A stretch of DNA of 64,000 nt, taken from contig NZ_JAMPYG010000004.1 in NCBI RefSeq assembly GCF_023700745.1, positions 65,629-129,628 of the forward strand. Direction: 5' to 3'. Position 1 is the stretch's first letter. Every line of letters begins with the position of its first letter. The notes beneath the pieces were generated by a model, which saw only the letters and a program-made list of their open reading frames with translations, was not told where the DNA came from and searched no databases. Shown piece by piece: positions 40,144 through 49,267 of this stretch. The position numbers and the translations under genes are program-made. The stretch is from Rhodoferax sp. (GTDB lineage Bacteria > Pseudomonadota > Gammaproteobacteria > Burkholderiales > Burkholderiaceae_C).

Positions 40144-42831
40144 TCAGACCACCTGTAAATGGTGCGTCACCAGCTTGAAGTCGGGGTCTTCTGGGAAGGA
40201 CTTGACGACAAAGCCCAGCCCTTTCATGAGCTTGAGCATGTTGGGGTTGTTGGCCAGCACCAGGCCCTCGATCTCGGTCAGGCCTTTCTCACGGGCGAAG
40301 TCCATGATTGACAGCATCAAGCGTGAACCCAGGCCACGCCCCTTGAACTCGTCGGCCACCACCAGCGAAAACTCGCAGCTTGCGCGATCCGGGTTGGTGA
40401 TGTAGCGCGACACGCCAATGATCCGCGTGGCCGCCACGGTTTCCCCTTGCGCATTGGTGACTTCTTCGGTGATGAGTGCCACCAGCGCCATTTCCCGGTC
40501 ATAGTCAATCAGCGTGAAGCGCGACAGCATGGTGGCCGGCAGTTCCTGCATGCTCGACACAAAGCGGAAATAACGGCTCTCGGGTGACAGGCTGCGCACA
40601 AAATCCTGCAGCATGGTGGCATCGTCTGGATGGACCGGGCGCACAATGTACTCGCCGCCGCCGGCCAAGGGACACAACTGCTCGTGCTGCGACGGGTAAG
40701 GCAGGATGGCCAGGTGGTTGTAATGGCGTACTGACGGCGCGGCGTTGTCCACCACAATGCGGGCATCCACGGCCAGCGCACCGGTTTCATCAACGATGAT
40801 GGGGTTGATGTCCATCTCACGCAGTTGCGGCAATTCGCACACCATCTCCGACACGCGCAGCAAGATCTGCTCCAGCGCCTCCATGTCGACCGCCGGCGCG
40901 CCGCGCCACACCCCCAGGGTTTCCGCCACCCGCGAACGCTCGATCAGGCGGCGGGCCAGGAACTGGTTCAGCGGTGGCAGTTCCATGGCACGGTCGTTGA
41001 TGAGTTCAATCATGGTGCCACCGGCACCAAAGGCGATCACCGGGCCAAACGGTTCGTCGGTCACCAGCCCCACGCAGACCTCACGGCCGCGCTTCTGGTT
41101 CGCCATGTTCTGGATCGTTATCCCGTTGATGCGGGCGTGGGGTTGCAATTTGGTCACCGTCTGGATCATGGCGAGGTAGGTGTCGCGCACACTGGTGGCA
41201 TTCAGAATATTGAGCGCCACGCCCTGCACGTCGGACTTGTGGCTGATGTCCGGCGAGTCGATCTTGAGCGCCACCGGAAAACCCAGTTGGGTGGCAATCA
41301 TCATGGCTTCATTGGCACTGCGCGCCAGAATCGTCTTGGTCACCGGGATATGAAAAGCCGCCAGCAGCGCCTTGGATTCCATCTCGGTGAGTACCTTGCG
41401 GCGTTCGGCCAACACGCTCTCGATCAGCAGTCGGGCGCCTTCCACATCAGGCTTTGCCAGGTCGGACAACGGGGGAGGTGTTTGCTGCAGCAACTGCTGG
41501 TTTTGGTAGAAAGAGGCAATATTGCCAAACGCACCCACTGCCGCCTCCGGCGTGCGAAAGGTGGGAATGGCGGCGTCGTTCAGAATTTTCCGGGCATCTC
41601 CCACCGTGGCATCGCCCATCCAGCATGTCAGCAAGGGTTTGCTGACATAACGATTGAAGTTGGCCATGGCGCTGGCCACGGCATCACCATCAGAGCCCAT
41701 TTTGGGCGAATAAATGACCAGAATACCGTCAATCTGGGGCGCTTTGCTGACGGCCTCGATGGCGAGCCGGAAATGTTCCGGTCCGGCTTCTTCCGAAACG
41801 TCAATCAAATCAGCCAGGGTGGCCAGGGGCGGCATTTGCGGCTTGATGGCCAGGGCTTGCTCAGACGTGAGCCGCCCCATCGTCAGATTGATTTCACTCA
41901 CCCAATCAGCGGCCAGCACACCCGGGCCACCGCCGTTGGTGATGATGGCCAGGCGCTTGCCCACCGGCTTGTAACGCGAGGCCAGGCACTTGGCTGCAGA
42001 GAACAGGGCCACAAACGATCGCACCCGCACCGCACCGGCACGCCGCAGTGCGGCATCAAAGACGTCATCGCTCCCCACAATGGTGCCCGAATGGGTCAAG
42101 GCCGCCTGATTGCTGGCAGCCTTGCGCCCGGCCTTCAGCACCACCACCGGTTTGGCGTTGGCCGCCGCGCGCAGCGCGCTCATGAAGCGCCGGGCATTGG
42201 TGATGCCTTCCATGTAAATCACGATGCTGTGTGTTTTGGCGTCCGATGCCAGAAAATCCAGCACCTGGGCCATGTCCACCGCGGTATTGGGTCCGAGCGA
42301 CACCACCGTTGAAAAGCCAACCGCGTTCTTTTTAGCCCAATCCAGAATCGCTGCCGTTAGCGCCCCCGACTGCGACACCAGCGCCAGTGGCCCCTGCGAT
42401 CCCAGCTCACCCGCCACACTGGCGTTGAGCTGCAGGTGCGGCCGCTGAAAACCCAGACTGTTGGGGCCCAACAGATAAATGCCGTCCCGCGTCGCCATTT
42501 TGTGCAGATCGGCTGCCAGAGCGGCCTCAATGCCGCTGGAAATCACCAGGGCTGAACGGCATTTGATGCGCCCGGCAATTTCCAAAGCGGCCGCAACCTC
42601 GGCGGCCGGCAGCGCAATGATGGCCAAGTCGGCATTGACAGCGGCCAGGTCGGCCAGGGTGCCACTGGCATGAATGTCGAGGAAAATCAGTCTACCGGTA
42701 AAGCGCTGGGCCGAAATGGTCTGGTGCAGCACGCGTGCCTGCGGCGTGAGGGTGTCGGGCTCCTCGGGCTTGCCGGCAAACACCACGATCGAGGCCGGTG
42801 AAAACAGAGAACTCAAAAAATGCTTGTCCAT
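40144..42831 (-). CDS. Acyl-CoA synthetase-like/GNAT protein acetyltransferase (Pat/PatZ type)
   Basis: This large protein (895 residues) fuses an ADP-forming acyl-CoA synthetase-like region to a C-terminal GNAT domain. N-terminal parts are a CoA-binding domain (residues about 10-130, PASIVVFAGKPEEP), a succinyl-CoA ligase-like domain with THSGTIVGSDDVFD and an ATP-grasp domain (KALLAAFHIPVTKTILA, FPVALKIDSPDISHKSDVQGVALN). The GNAT part near residues 720-880 has FSLVVADEFKGRGLGSRLM. Pat proteins acetylate lysines of enzymes such as Acs. The ATG at 42831 fits the family start. Confidence 0.85.
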   Translation of the reverse strand: MDKHFLSSLFSPASIVVFAGKPEEPDTLTPQARVLHQTISAQRFTGRLIFLDIHASGTLADLAAVNADLAIIALPAAEVAAALEIAGRIKCRSALVISSGIEAALAADLHKMATRDGIYLLGPNSLGFQRPHLQLNASVAGELGSQGPLALVSQSGALTAAILDWAKKNAVGFSTVVSLGPNTAVDMAQVLDFLASDAKTHSIVIYMEGITNARRFMSALRAAANAKPVVVLKAGRKAASNQAALTHSGTIVGSDDVFDAALRRAGAVRVRSFVALFSAAKCLASRYKPVGKRLAIITNGGGPGVLAADWVSEINLTMGRLTSEQALAIKPQMPPLATLADLIDVSEEAGPEHFRLAIEAVSKAPQIDGILVIYSPKMGSDGDAVASAMANFNRYVSKPLLTCWMGDATVGDARKILNDAAIPTFRTPEAAVGAFGNIASFYQNQQLLQQTPPPLSDLAKPDVEGARLLIESVLAERRKVLTEMESKALLAAFHIPVTKTILARSANEAMMIATQLGFPVALKIDSPDISHKSDVQGVALNILNATSVRDTYLAMIQTVTKLQPHARINGITIQNMANQKRGREVCVGLVTDEPFGPVIAFGAGGTMIELINDRAMELPPLNQFLARRLIERSRVAETLGVWRGAPAVDMEALEQILLRVSEMVCELPQLREMDINPIIVDETGALAVDARIVVDNAAPSVRHYNHLAILPYPSQHEQLCPLAGGGEYIVRPVHPDDATMLQDFVRSLSPESRYFRFVSSMQELPATMLSRFTLIDYDREMALVALITEEVTNAQGETVAATRIIGVSRYITNPDRASCEFSLVVADEFKGRGLGSRLMLSIMDFAREKGLTEIEGLVLANNPNMLKLMKGLGFVVKSFPEDPDFKLVTHHLQVV

Positions 42832-43001
42832 GAAGCCACCTATTGACAAATAGTCCTTGTTGCAAATGAGGCTGAGCTTAACCGGAATGGCGTGATCTTT
42901 TTTGACCTGGCTCATGAGAGATACAGGCAATTGCACCACTTTATGCCACATTGCGCCCAAGCCCACAAGCCGGCCCCATTTGCCCCGAAAATCAGGGCGT
43001 C

Positions 43002-44273
43002 ATGAACACTCCACGGACTGCCCCGCTACGCCGCATTGCCCACCTGGACATGGACGCGTTTTATGCGTCCGTGGAGTTGCTGCGTTACCCCCAGCTCAAA
43101 GGGCTGCCACTCGTCATTGGCGGTGGGCGCAGGCCGCAGGACGACGATCTGAAAGAACGCCAGGGCGAGCGCCCCCTGCACAAAATCCCGGTGAACGATT
43201 TTCCCCGACTGCAGGACTACAGCGGGCGCGGTGTCATCACCACCGCCACGTATGCGGCGCGCCAGTTTGGCGTGGGCTCGGCCATGGGGCTGATGAAGGC
43301 AGCCAGGCTCTGTCCCGAGGCGATTTTGCTGCCGGTCGACTTTGCCGCCTACCGGCACTATTCCCGCGCCTTCAAGGACATCATCCTGGACATCGCCCCG
43401 CTGATGGAAGACCGCGGCATTGACGAGGTGTACATCGACTTTACCCAGGTCCCCGGCGGCCAGCGCGAAGGTGGCCGGGTGCTGGCGCGACTGATCCAGA
43501 AAGCCATTTTTGACGCCACCGGGCTGACCTGCTCTGTGGGCGTGGCACCCAATAAGCTGCAGGCCAAAATGGCCAGCGAATTCAACAAACCCAATGGCAT
43601 CGCCATCGTGTTCGAGGACGATCTGGAAAGCAGGATCTGGCCGCTGGCCTGCCGCAAAATCAACGGCATCGGACCCAAGGCCGATGAAAAACTGAAGCAA
43701 CTGGGCATCCACACCATCGGCGAGCTGGCGCAAAAAGACGTGGGCTGGCTGATCGACCACTTTGGCCAGAAAACAGGCGCCTGGATGTTTGACGCCGCCC
43801 ACGGCGTGGACTCCCGCCCCGTGGTGCTGGAAAGTGAGCCTGTGTCCATCAGCCGCGAAACCACGTTTGAGCGCGACCTGCACGCAGTGCGCGACAAAGC
43901 CGAGCTGGGTGCCATTTTTACCCGCCTGTGCGAACAGGTGGCACAAGATCTGGTGCGCAAAGGCTATGTCGGCAGAACCATCGGCATCAAGCTGCGTTAT
44001 GACGATTTCAAAAGCGCCACCCGTGACACGACGCTGCCCCATTACACCGCCGATGCGGCCACGATCCGCCACCATGCCGGCCACTGCCTCAAGCGGGTGC
44101 CGTTACAGCAAAAACTGCGCCTGCTGGGGGTGCGCGTGGGCTCCCTGATGACAGCGTCAGAACACAAGCTCTGGCGCCAGAACGAAGCCCCCCTGCATCA
44201 GGTGCAAACCGCAATGGATCTGGAACTCCCTGGCGAAGACCTGCCTGAGAGCACCTCGGCGGCGCCACCATAA
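43002..44273 (+). CDS. dinB: DNA polymerase IV (DinB, Y family)
   Basis: This 423-residue translesion polymerase has catalytic motifs HLDMDAFYASVE (metal-binding Asp) and GIDEVYIDFT (Asp-Glu). Thumb and little-finger parts follow (GVAPNKLQAKMASEFNKPNGI, KINGIGPKADEKLKQLGI, SISRETTFERDL). An insert of about 30 residues (GRRPQDDDLKERQGERPLHKIPVNDFPRLQDYSGRG region) separates the first strand pair from the TATYAAR motif, making it longer than E. coli DinB (about 351). It is divergent from the Pat gene; no LexA box was recognised. Confidence 0.92.
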   Translation: MNTPRTAPLRRIAHLDMDAFYASVELLRYPQLKGLPLVIGGGRRPQDDDLKERQGERPLHKIPVNDFPRLQDYSGRGVITTATYAARQFGVGSAMGLMKAARLCPEAILLPVDFAAYRHYSRAFKDIILDIAPLMEDRGIDEVYIDFTQVPGGQREGGRVLARLIQKAIFDATGLTCSVGVAPNKLQAKMASEFNKPNGIAIVFEDDLESRIWPLACRKINGIGPKADEKLKQLGIHTIGELAQKDVGWLIDHFGQKTGAWMFDAAHGVDSRPVVLESEPVSISRETTFERDLHAVRDKAELGAIFTRLCEQVAQDLVRKGYVGRTIGIKLRYDDFKSATRDTTLPHYTADAATIRHHAGHCLKRVPLQQKLRLLGVRVGSLMTASEHKLWRQNEAPLHQVQTAMDLELPGEDLPESTSAAPP

Positions 44274-44334
44274 TTTGAGCCGACCGATACGCTGGAAGCC
44301 GACAGGGTTCGGATCAGGGCCTTTTCTGGCTCGT

Positions 44335-44949
44335 TCAAAGGCAAAGCTGCCGGGCCGCCCGATCGATTTCGGCGCGCAGCTCGGTGTAGTTCAGCGTCAC
44401 AGGAAACTGGGGAAACTCGTCGATCACGTTCTGCGGTGGGTGAAACAGGATGCCGGCATTGGCCTCGGCCAGCATCGCGGTGTCGTTGTACGAGTCGCCT
44501 GCGGCAATCACGTTGAACTTCAGTTCACGGAAGCGCTGTACCGCTTCTTTTTTCTGGTTCGGCATACGCAGGTGGTAGTTCACCAGAAAGCCATTGGCAT
44601 CGGCTTCCAGCTTGTGACAGAACAGCACCGGCATGTTGAGCTGGGCCATCAGCGGCATGGCAAATTCGTAGAAAGTGTCTGACAGGATGATGACCTGGTA
44701 GTCGCGCCGCAACGCGTCCAGAAAGTCGCGTGCCCCGGCCATCGGTCCCATCTCCGAAATCACCTGTTGAATATCGGGCAGGCCCAGTTGGTGGGTCTTG
44801 AGCAGGTCCAGCCGGTACCTCATCAACTTGTCGTAGTCGGGCTCGTCGCGGGTGGTGCGCGATAGTTCCGGGATACCGGTACGACGGGCAAACTCGATCC
44901 AAATTTCAGGGACGAGGACACCTTCAAGGTCAAGACAAACGAGCTGCAC
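44335..44949 (-). CDS. thrH: Phosphoserine phosphatase/homoserine phosphotransferase ThrH
   Basis: This 204-residue HAD protein resembles Pseudomonas ThrH, which moves phosphate from phosphoserine to homoserine. Motif I reads CLDLEGVLVPEIW: the second acidic residue is Glu instead of Asp, as in ThrH. Motif II is IILSDTFYEFA and the later AAGDSYNDTAML carries the Mg ligands. A GTG start at 44949 is chosen; it has a GGAG site eight bases upstream and gives the usual length, whereas an ATG sixteen codons earlier adds an unlike tail. Confidence 0.88.
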   Translation of the reverse strand: MQLVCLDLEGVLVPEIWIEFARRTGIPELSRTTRDEPDYDKLMRYRLDLLKTHQLGLPDIQQVISEMGPMAGARDFLDALRRDYQVIILSDTFYEFAMPLMAQLNMPVLFCHKLEADANGFLVNYHLRMPNQKKEAVQRFRELKFNVIAAGDSYNDTAMLAEANAGILFHPPQNVIDEFPQFPVTLNYTELRAEIDRAARQLCL

Positions 44950-45004
44950 TGAGATTCTCCATGGATGGGTAGCCAAAAATGACCATGTTAACGTCAAAAA
45001 ACGT

Positions 45005-45079
45005 CGTCATTGCGATACGCAAGCGAGGCAATCCATGACTTCCGACGGCATGGACTGCCGCGCTACGCCCGCAGTGACG
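45005..45079. repeat. 75-bp palindromic REP-like repeat
   Basis: The element starts CGTCATTGCG and ends CGCAGTGACG, and its halves pair throughout (AGGCAATCCATGAC against ATGGACTGCC). It can fold into one long stem with an interrupted centre. The sequence type (cattgcga..gcgaggcaatccatg..actgccgcgctacg) is a dispersed repeat familiar from betaproteobacterial intergenic regions. It lies between thrH and a phosphatase gene. Confidence 0.75.
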
Positions 45080-45118
45080 GGGTCTGGTTGAAGGCTCTTG
45101 CGCTGTACCGGGACAGCG

Positions 45119-45757
45119 TCAGACGCTGCTTTCGTCCAGCGTCGCTTCTTCCAGGTGGCGGGTATCGCCCCAGCCCACCAGCGTGAGGCTTTCGGTCGTC
45201 CACAGCAGGCGGTTGATGGCAGCGTTGCCCAGGTGCCAGGTGCGCGGGGCTTGCAGTTCCTGACCAGTGGCCAGCCGGTACAGCACGTCCAGCACACCGC
45301 CGTGGGCAACCAGCACGATTTGGCCACCCAAATGTTGTTGTGCCATGACCGCCAGCGTGCGGCTGATGCGTTGGCGCAGGGCCAGCAGCGATTCGCCGCC
45401 AGGTGGTGCCCAGTCGGGCTCCCGCTTGCGCCAGCGCAGCGCGTCGTCGGGCCACTGCGCTTCAAGCTCGACATAGGTCTTGCCTTCAAAACTGCCAAAG
45501 CAGCGCTCACGCAAATCCCGGCTGGCCACCATCGGTGCCTCGGTGGTTTGCGCGATGGCGTTAGCGGTATGCCAGGCGCGTTGCAGGTCGCTGGTGTAGA
45601 TGGCCTGGACAGCTTCACCAGCCAGTGCGCGCGCAACTTGCCCGGCCTGCCAGGCGCCTTTGGTGTTGAGCCCAATGTCAAGATGGCCTTGCAGGCGTGT
45701 ATCGACGTTCCAGGCGGTTTCTCCGTGGCGGATGGCAATGATGCGGGTTACTTGCAT
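45119..45757 (-). CDS. Histidine phosphatase family protein (GpmB/CobC-like)
   Basis: This 212-residue phosphatase has the catalytic RHGETAWNVDTRLQGHLDIGLN, with its phospho-accepting His, then YTSDLQRAWHTANAIAQ, LRERCFGSFEGKTY and the second His in VLVAHGGVLDVLYRLATG. The set matches the cofactor-independent phosphoglycerate mutase-like branch that mostly comprises phosphatases of small metabolites. The substrate is not decidable. The start overlaps the stop of the lipoprotein gene by one base (TAATG). Confidence 0.85.
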   Translation of the reverse strand: MQVTRIIAIRHGETAWNVDTRLQGHLDIGLNTKGAWQAGQVARALAGEAVQAIYTSDLQRAWHTANAIAQTTEAPMVASRDLRERCFGSFEGKTYVELEAQWPDDALRWRKREPDWAPPGGESLLALRQRISRTLAVMAQQHLGGQIVLVAHGGVLDVLYRLATGQELQAPRTWHLGNAAINRLLWTTESLTLVGWGDTRHLEEATLDESSV

Positions 45758-46386
45758 TAATTAGGAATTTCAATGTTGACGCGGCGCACACCGGCCGGCG
45801 GCGTCGGAAAGCCCTGCAAGGCAGCATCGAGCATGGCGGCCAATACCGCGTCACTGTCGGCCCAGATGCCATCATGGCTGGCGTGGCTCTCGAACACCAC
45901 CGCACCCGCGGCGTTGCGGATAATCAAACTGACTTGGCGCCAATAACTGGTTTGTGTCTCCAGCCATGGCAACAGGGTGCCACGGCTGCCCACACTCAAT
46001 TCGCCATGACCCACCACCCAGCCCAGACCCCAGCCAATACCCACACCGCTCTGATTGACCGTATTTTCCTGACGCTGCACCGCGGTCACCTGAACGCGCA
46101 AGAGGCTTCCATTTTGACGTTTCAGGCCAACTTTGCCCAATGCCTGCTCGGCCAGTTTTTCCAGCCTGGCCTGATTCACCGGATCAGCCAGTTGGGAAGG
46201 CAGACGCTCAAACTGGTAGCTGGAACCTGCAGCGATCACTTGCGGCGCAAAGCTGTTGACCTGGCTGTCAATCAGTCGCACGCTGGTGCAACCCGTGGCC
46301 AGAAAAACCACAGTCAACAAGGCCAACCTCGCCATATTTATCGCGGCGAACAACCTATTACCCTTCAATTTCAAGTGAAAGAACAT
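45757..46386 (-). CDS. DUF4136 family lipoprotein
   Basis: This envelope protein of about 209 residues has a lipobox (VFLATGC|TS) ending a hydrophobic signal. The mature part contains SYQFERLPSQLADPVNQARLEKLAEQAL and a Gly-rich segment (GVGIGWGLGWVVGHGELSVGSRG), fitting DUF4136. The ATG at 46386 is chosen for its CAGGA site; an ATG at 46335 gives a minimal 15-residue signal and is also plausible. It lies downstream of ttcA. Function is unknown; related lipoproteins sit in the outer membrane. Confidence 0.75.
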   Translation of the reverse strand: MFFHLKLKGNRLFAAINMARLALLTVVFLATGCTSVRLIDSQVNSFAPQVIAAGSSYQFERLPSQLADPVNQARLEKLAEQALGKVGLKRQNGSLLRVQVTAVQRQENTVNQSGVGIGWGLGWVVGHGELSVGSRGTLLPWLETQTSYWRQVSLIIRNAAGAVVFESHASHDGIWADSDAVLAAMLDAALQGFPTPPAGVRRVNIEIPN

Positions 46387-46418
46387 CGTCATCCTGGGCA
46401 GCTGGATTGCCATCACCA

Positions 46419-47375
46419 TCAGAGCTGAACGACCTGAAAATCCGCCAATTTGGGCAGCGGAAATTCTTCCTCGTCAAAGACCTTGTCACCTTCGGCATCG
46501 GCCTGTCCAGTGATTTTGATGTTTTTGAAGTCATAGCGACTGGCATCCATCAAATGGGAAGGCACGACGTTTTGCAAAGCCGTAAACATGGTCTCGGTGC
46601 GTCCCGGGTATTGTTTTTCCCAGTCGCGCAGCATCTGGCCAATCAACTGGCGTTGGAGGTTTTCCTGGCTGCCACACAAGCTGCACGGGATGATCGGAAA
46701 CTGCCGGTGTGCGGCCCATTTTGTGAGATCTTTCTCGGCCACGTTGGCCAGTGGCCGGATCACGATGTGACCGCCGTCGTCGCTCACCAGCTTGGGCGGC
46801 ATGCCCTTGAGTTTGCCGCCAAAAAACATGTTCAGGAAGAAGGTGGCCAGCATGTCGTCGCGGTGGTGACCCAGCGCAATCTTGGTGATCTTGAGCTCAT
46901 CGGCGACCCGGTACAAGATGCCGCGGCGCAGCCGACTGCACAGGCTGCACATGGTCTTGCCCTCGGCCACCACTTTCTTGACGATGCTGTAGGTGTCCTG
47001 GGTCTCGATGTGGTACTCGATGCCGAGCTTGGCCAGGTATTCGGGCAGGATGTGCGCTGGAAAACCCGGCTGTTTCTGGTCGAGGTTGACGGCAATGATC
47101 TCGAAGTTGACCGGCGCGCGCTTCTGCAATTTCAGCAGGATGTCGAGCAGCCCGTAGCTGTCCTTGCCACCGCTCACACACACCATGACGCGGTCGCCCT
47201 CTTCGATCATGTTGAAATCGATGATGGCCTGGCCAACCTGGCGGCACAGGCGTTTCTCGAGTTTGTGGATTTCCCGCTCTATTTTGGGTTCGCGCGCTAC
47301 CGCGGCCTCCGGGGTGCGCGGGTCAGGCGTCAGGTTGACGTCCTGGGTTTCTATGTCGGTCCAGACTGCATTCAT
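46419..47375 (-). CDS. ttcA: tRNA 2-thiocytidine(32) synthetase TtcA
   Basis: TtcA thiolates cytidine 32 of certain tRNAs. The 318-residue ATP-pyrophosphatase has the PP-loop [13 protein letters not shown]. The iron-sulfur cluster Cys residues are in [12 protein letters not shown] (Cys-x2-Cys) and, later, [33 protein letters not shown] is also conserved. It starts four bases after the folB-like gene, in the order folB-ttcA that recurs in Comamonadaceae. Confidence 0.95.
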   Translation of the reverse strand: MNAVWTDIETQDVNLTPDPRTPEAAVAREPKIEREIHKLEKRLCRQVGQAIIDFNMIEEGDRVMVCVSGGKDSYGLLDILLKLQKRAPVNFEIIAVNLDQKQPGFPAHILPEYLAKLGIEYHIETQDTYSIVKKVVAEGKTMCSLCSRLRRGILYRVADELKITKIALGHHRDDMLATFFLNMFFGGKLKGMPPKLVSDDGGHIVIRPLANVAEKDLTKWAAHRQFPIIPCSLCGSQENLQRQLIGQMLRDWEKQYPGRTETMFTALQNVVPSHLMDASRYDFKNIKITGQADAEGDKVFDEEEFPLPKLADFQVVQL

Positions 47376-47378
47376 CGC

Positions 47379-47774
47379 TTAATCCTTGTTCCACTGGCCG
47401 GTTTCAACGCGAATGGCCACTTCGCAGTCGGCAAAAATTTCGAGCTTGGCGATCTTGACGCGCACGCCCTTGACACCTGGCAGCTGCATGAGCCGGTTGG
47501 CCAGCTTGCCAATCAGCGTTTCCAGCAGATTGACGTGCTCAGCGGTGCATTCGTCAATGATGATTTTGCGCACCTTGCGGTAGTCCAGCACGTGCATGAT
47601 GTCGTCGTCTGACGGCAGCAGGGCTTGCAGCCCCAGGCTCAGTTCGGCATCCACCTGGATCGGTTGCGGTGCGATTTTTTCGGCTTCAAGGATGCCTAAA
47701 TTGGCATCAAAACGCAGGCCGGTGAGCGTCAGGATTTGCTGGCCCAAAGTATGGCTGCTGGTGTAGTAGGTCAT
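47379..47774 (-). CDS. folB: Dihydroneopterin aldolase family protein
   Basis: This 131-residue T-fold protein is predicted to act in folate synthesis (7,8-dihydroneopterin to 6-hydroxymethyl-dihydropterin). FDANLGILEAEKIAPQPIQVDAEL and DYRKVRKIIIDECTAEHVNLLETLIGKLANRL carry the usual Glu and core residues, though the typical GVxxxE start is altered to ANLGILEAEK. Because of this divergence it could be a related epimerase or FolX-like protein. It is followed directly by ttcA. Confidence 0.8.
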   Translation of the reverse strand: MTYYTSSHTLGQQILTLTGLRFDANLGILEAEKIAPQPIQVDAELSLGLQALLPSDDDIMHVLDYRKVRKIIIDECTAEHVNLLETLIGKLANRLMQLPGVKGVRVKIAKLEIFADCEVAIRVETGQWNKD

Positions 47775-47857
47775 GGTGTAAGAAATGGGGCAATGAAAAT
47801 GGGGCCGGACACTACGGCAACGCGACAGGGTGAGACATTCGGGGACAATTCCAGGTT

Positions 47858-49000
47858 ATGACAACACCCCACAGTTTAACGAGCGAGCTCGCAAGCCACA
47901 TCAACCAGACAATTCTTGAGGCCGGTGGCTGGATTGGTTTCGATGTCTTCATGGACCTGGCCCTGTACACCCCCGGTCTGGGTTACTACGCCCACGGCAG
48001 CACCAAATTTGGCGCCCTGCCCTACACCGTACAGGACGGTGCGCGGATGGCCGGCAGCGACTTCGTCACTTCGCCCGAGATCACGCCGTTGTTTGGCTGG
48101 ACGCTGGCGCAACAGGTGGCGCAGGCGCTTGAGGTGACAAAAACGCAGGAAATCTGGGAATTTGGCGCCGGCTCGGGCGCGCTGGCGTTGCAGGTTCTGC
48201 AAGCCCTGCAGTCCCAGGGCATGCCCTTGCCGCGCTACACCATCGTCGACATTTCAAGCAGTCTGCGCGCCCGCCAGCAAGCCACTTTGGCTGCCTTTGC
48301 GGAACAAGTGCGCTGGGTCGACACCCTGCCGGACGACTTGCAGGGCGTGGTGCTGGGCAACGAGGTGCTTGATGCCATGCCAGTCAAATTGCTGGCGCGG
48401 GTGCATGGCGAGTGGCATGAGCGCGGCGTCGTGCAAGGTATGGTTGACACCAATGGCACGCCCACTTTTGCCTGGGCCGACCGGCCCACAGCGCTGCGCC
48501 CACCACTGGCCATTGATGGACCCCAGGATTACCTGACCGAAATCCACCAGCAAGGAGAATCCTTTGTGCGCACGCTGGCGGCCAGGCTGTCACGCGGCGC
48601 GGTGTTTTTGATCGACTATGGCTTCCCGCAGGCCGAGTACTATCACCCGCAGCGCCACATGGGCACCGTGATGTGCCACCAGGCGCATCTGGTGGACCCA
48701 GATCCGCTGACTCGGGTCGGCCAGAAAGACATCACCGCCCACGTCAACTTTACCGGCATTGCGCTGGCCGGCATCGACGCCGGCCTGGGCGTGCTCGGCT
48801 ACTGCAACCAGGGCCGGTTTCTGATGAACTGCGGCTTGCTCCAGCAGATGGAAGCCGCTGACCTGCCAACCCGGGTCATGGCGCAAAAACTCATCATGGA
48901 GCATGAAATGGGTGAACTCTTCAAGGTGATCGGTTTTTACAAGGGCGATCCCTGGCAGGCGCTGGGGTTCGATCTGGGCGACAAAACGCACACCCTGTAA
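47858..49000 (+). CDS. MidA-like SAM-dependent methyltransferase (NDUFAF7 family)
   Basis: This 380-residue class I methyltransferase is of the DUF185/MidA family. Visible are LYTPGLGYYAHGSTKFG, SDFVTSPEITPLFGWTLAQQV, the SAM loop IWEFGAGSGALALQVL and GVVLGNEVLDAMPVKLL. Late motifs FLIDYGFPQAEYYHPQR and KDITAHVNF are also conserved. Mitochondrial NDUFAF7 methylates an arginine of complex I; whether the bacterial protein does the same is untested. It is divergent from folB. Confidence 0.88.
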   Translation: MTTPHSLTSELASHINQTILEAGGWIGFDVFMDLALYTPGLGYYAHGSTKFGALPYTVQDGARMAGSDFVTSPEITPLFGWTLAQQVAQALEVTKTQEIWEFGAGSGALALQVLQALQSQGMPLPRYTIVDISSSLRARQQATLAAFAEQVRWVDTLPDDLQGVVLGNEVLDAMPVKLLARVHGEWHERGVVQGMVDTNGTPTFAWADRPTALRPPLAIDGPQDYLTEIHQQGESFVRTLAARLSRGAVFLIDYGFPQAEYYHPQRHMGTVMCHQAHLVDPDPLTRVGQKDITAHVNFTGIALAGIDAGLGVLGYCNQGRFLMNCGLLQQMEAADLPTRVMAQKLIMEHEMGELFKVIGFYKGDPWQALGFDLGDKTHTL

Positions 49001-49014
49001 GCAGGGCCCGACTT

Positions 49015-49209
49015 ATGTTCCGCTGGCTCATCGTTGTTTTTTTGGTGCTGGTGTTGATCAACAGCGTCACACCCTGGTTGCAGCGTCTTGGCTTTGGCAA
49101 ATTGCCAGGTGATTTCCGCTTTAAGGTTTTTGGCAAGGAATTCTTTATTCCGCTGACAACCACCATTGTGCTGAGCCTGGTGGCGGCTGCGATTGCCAAA
49201 TTCCTTTAA
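49015..49209 (+). CDS. DUF2905 small membrane protein
   Basis: This 64-residue protein has two hydrophobic segments (residues about 3-19 and 44-62) around the signature RLGFGKLPGDFRFKVFGKEFFIPL, which defines DUF2905. The family is widespread and of unknown function. It starts 14 bases after the MidA-like gene and is probably co-transcribed with it. Confidence 0.85.
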   Translation: MFRWLIVVFLVLVLINSVTPWLQRLGFGKLPGDFRFKVFGKEFFIPLTTTIVLSLVAAAIAKFL

Positions 49210-49267
49210 TCCTGGCGCTTGAATTCATGCCGGGCGTGTCCATTTACAGGACCTGAAAGGATTTGCC

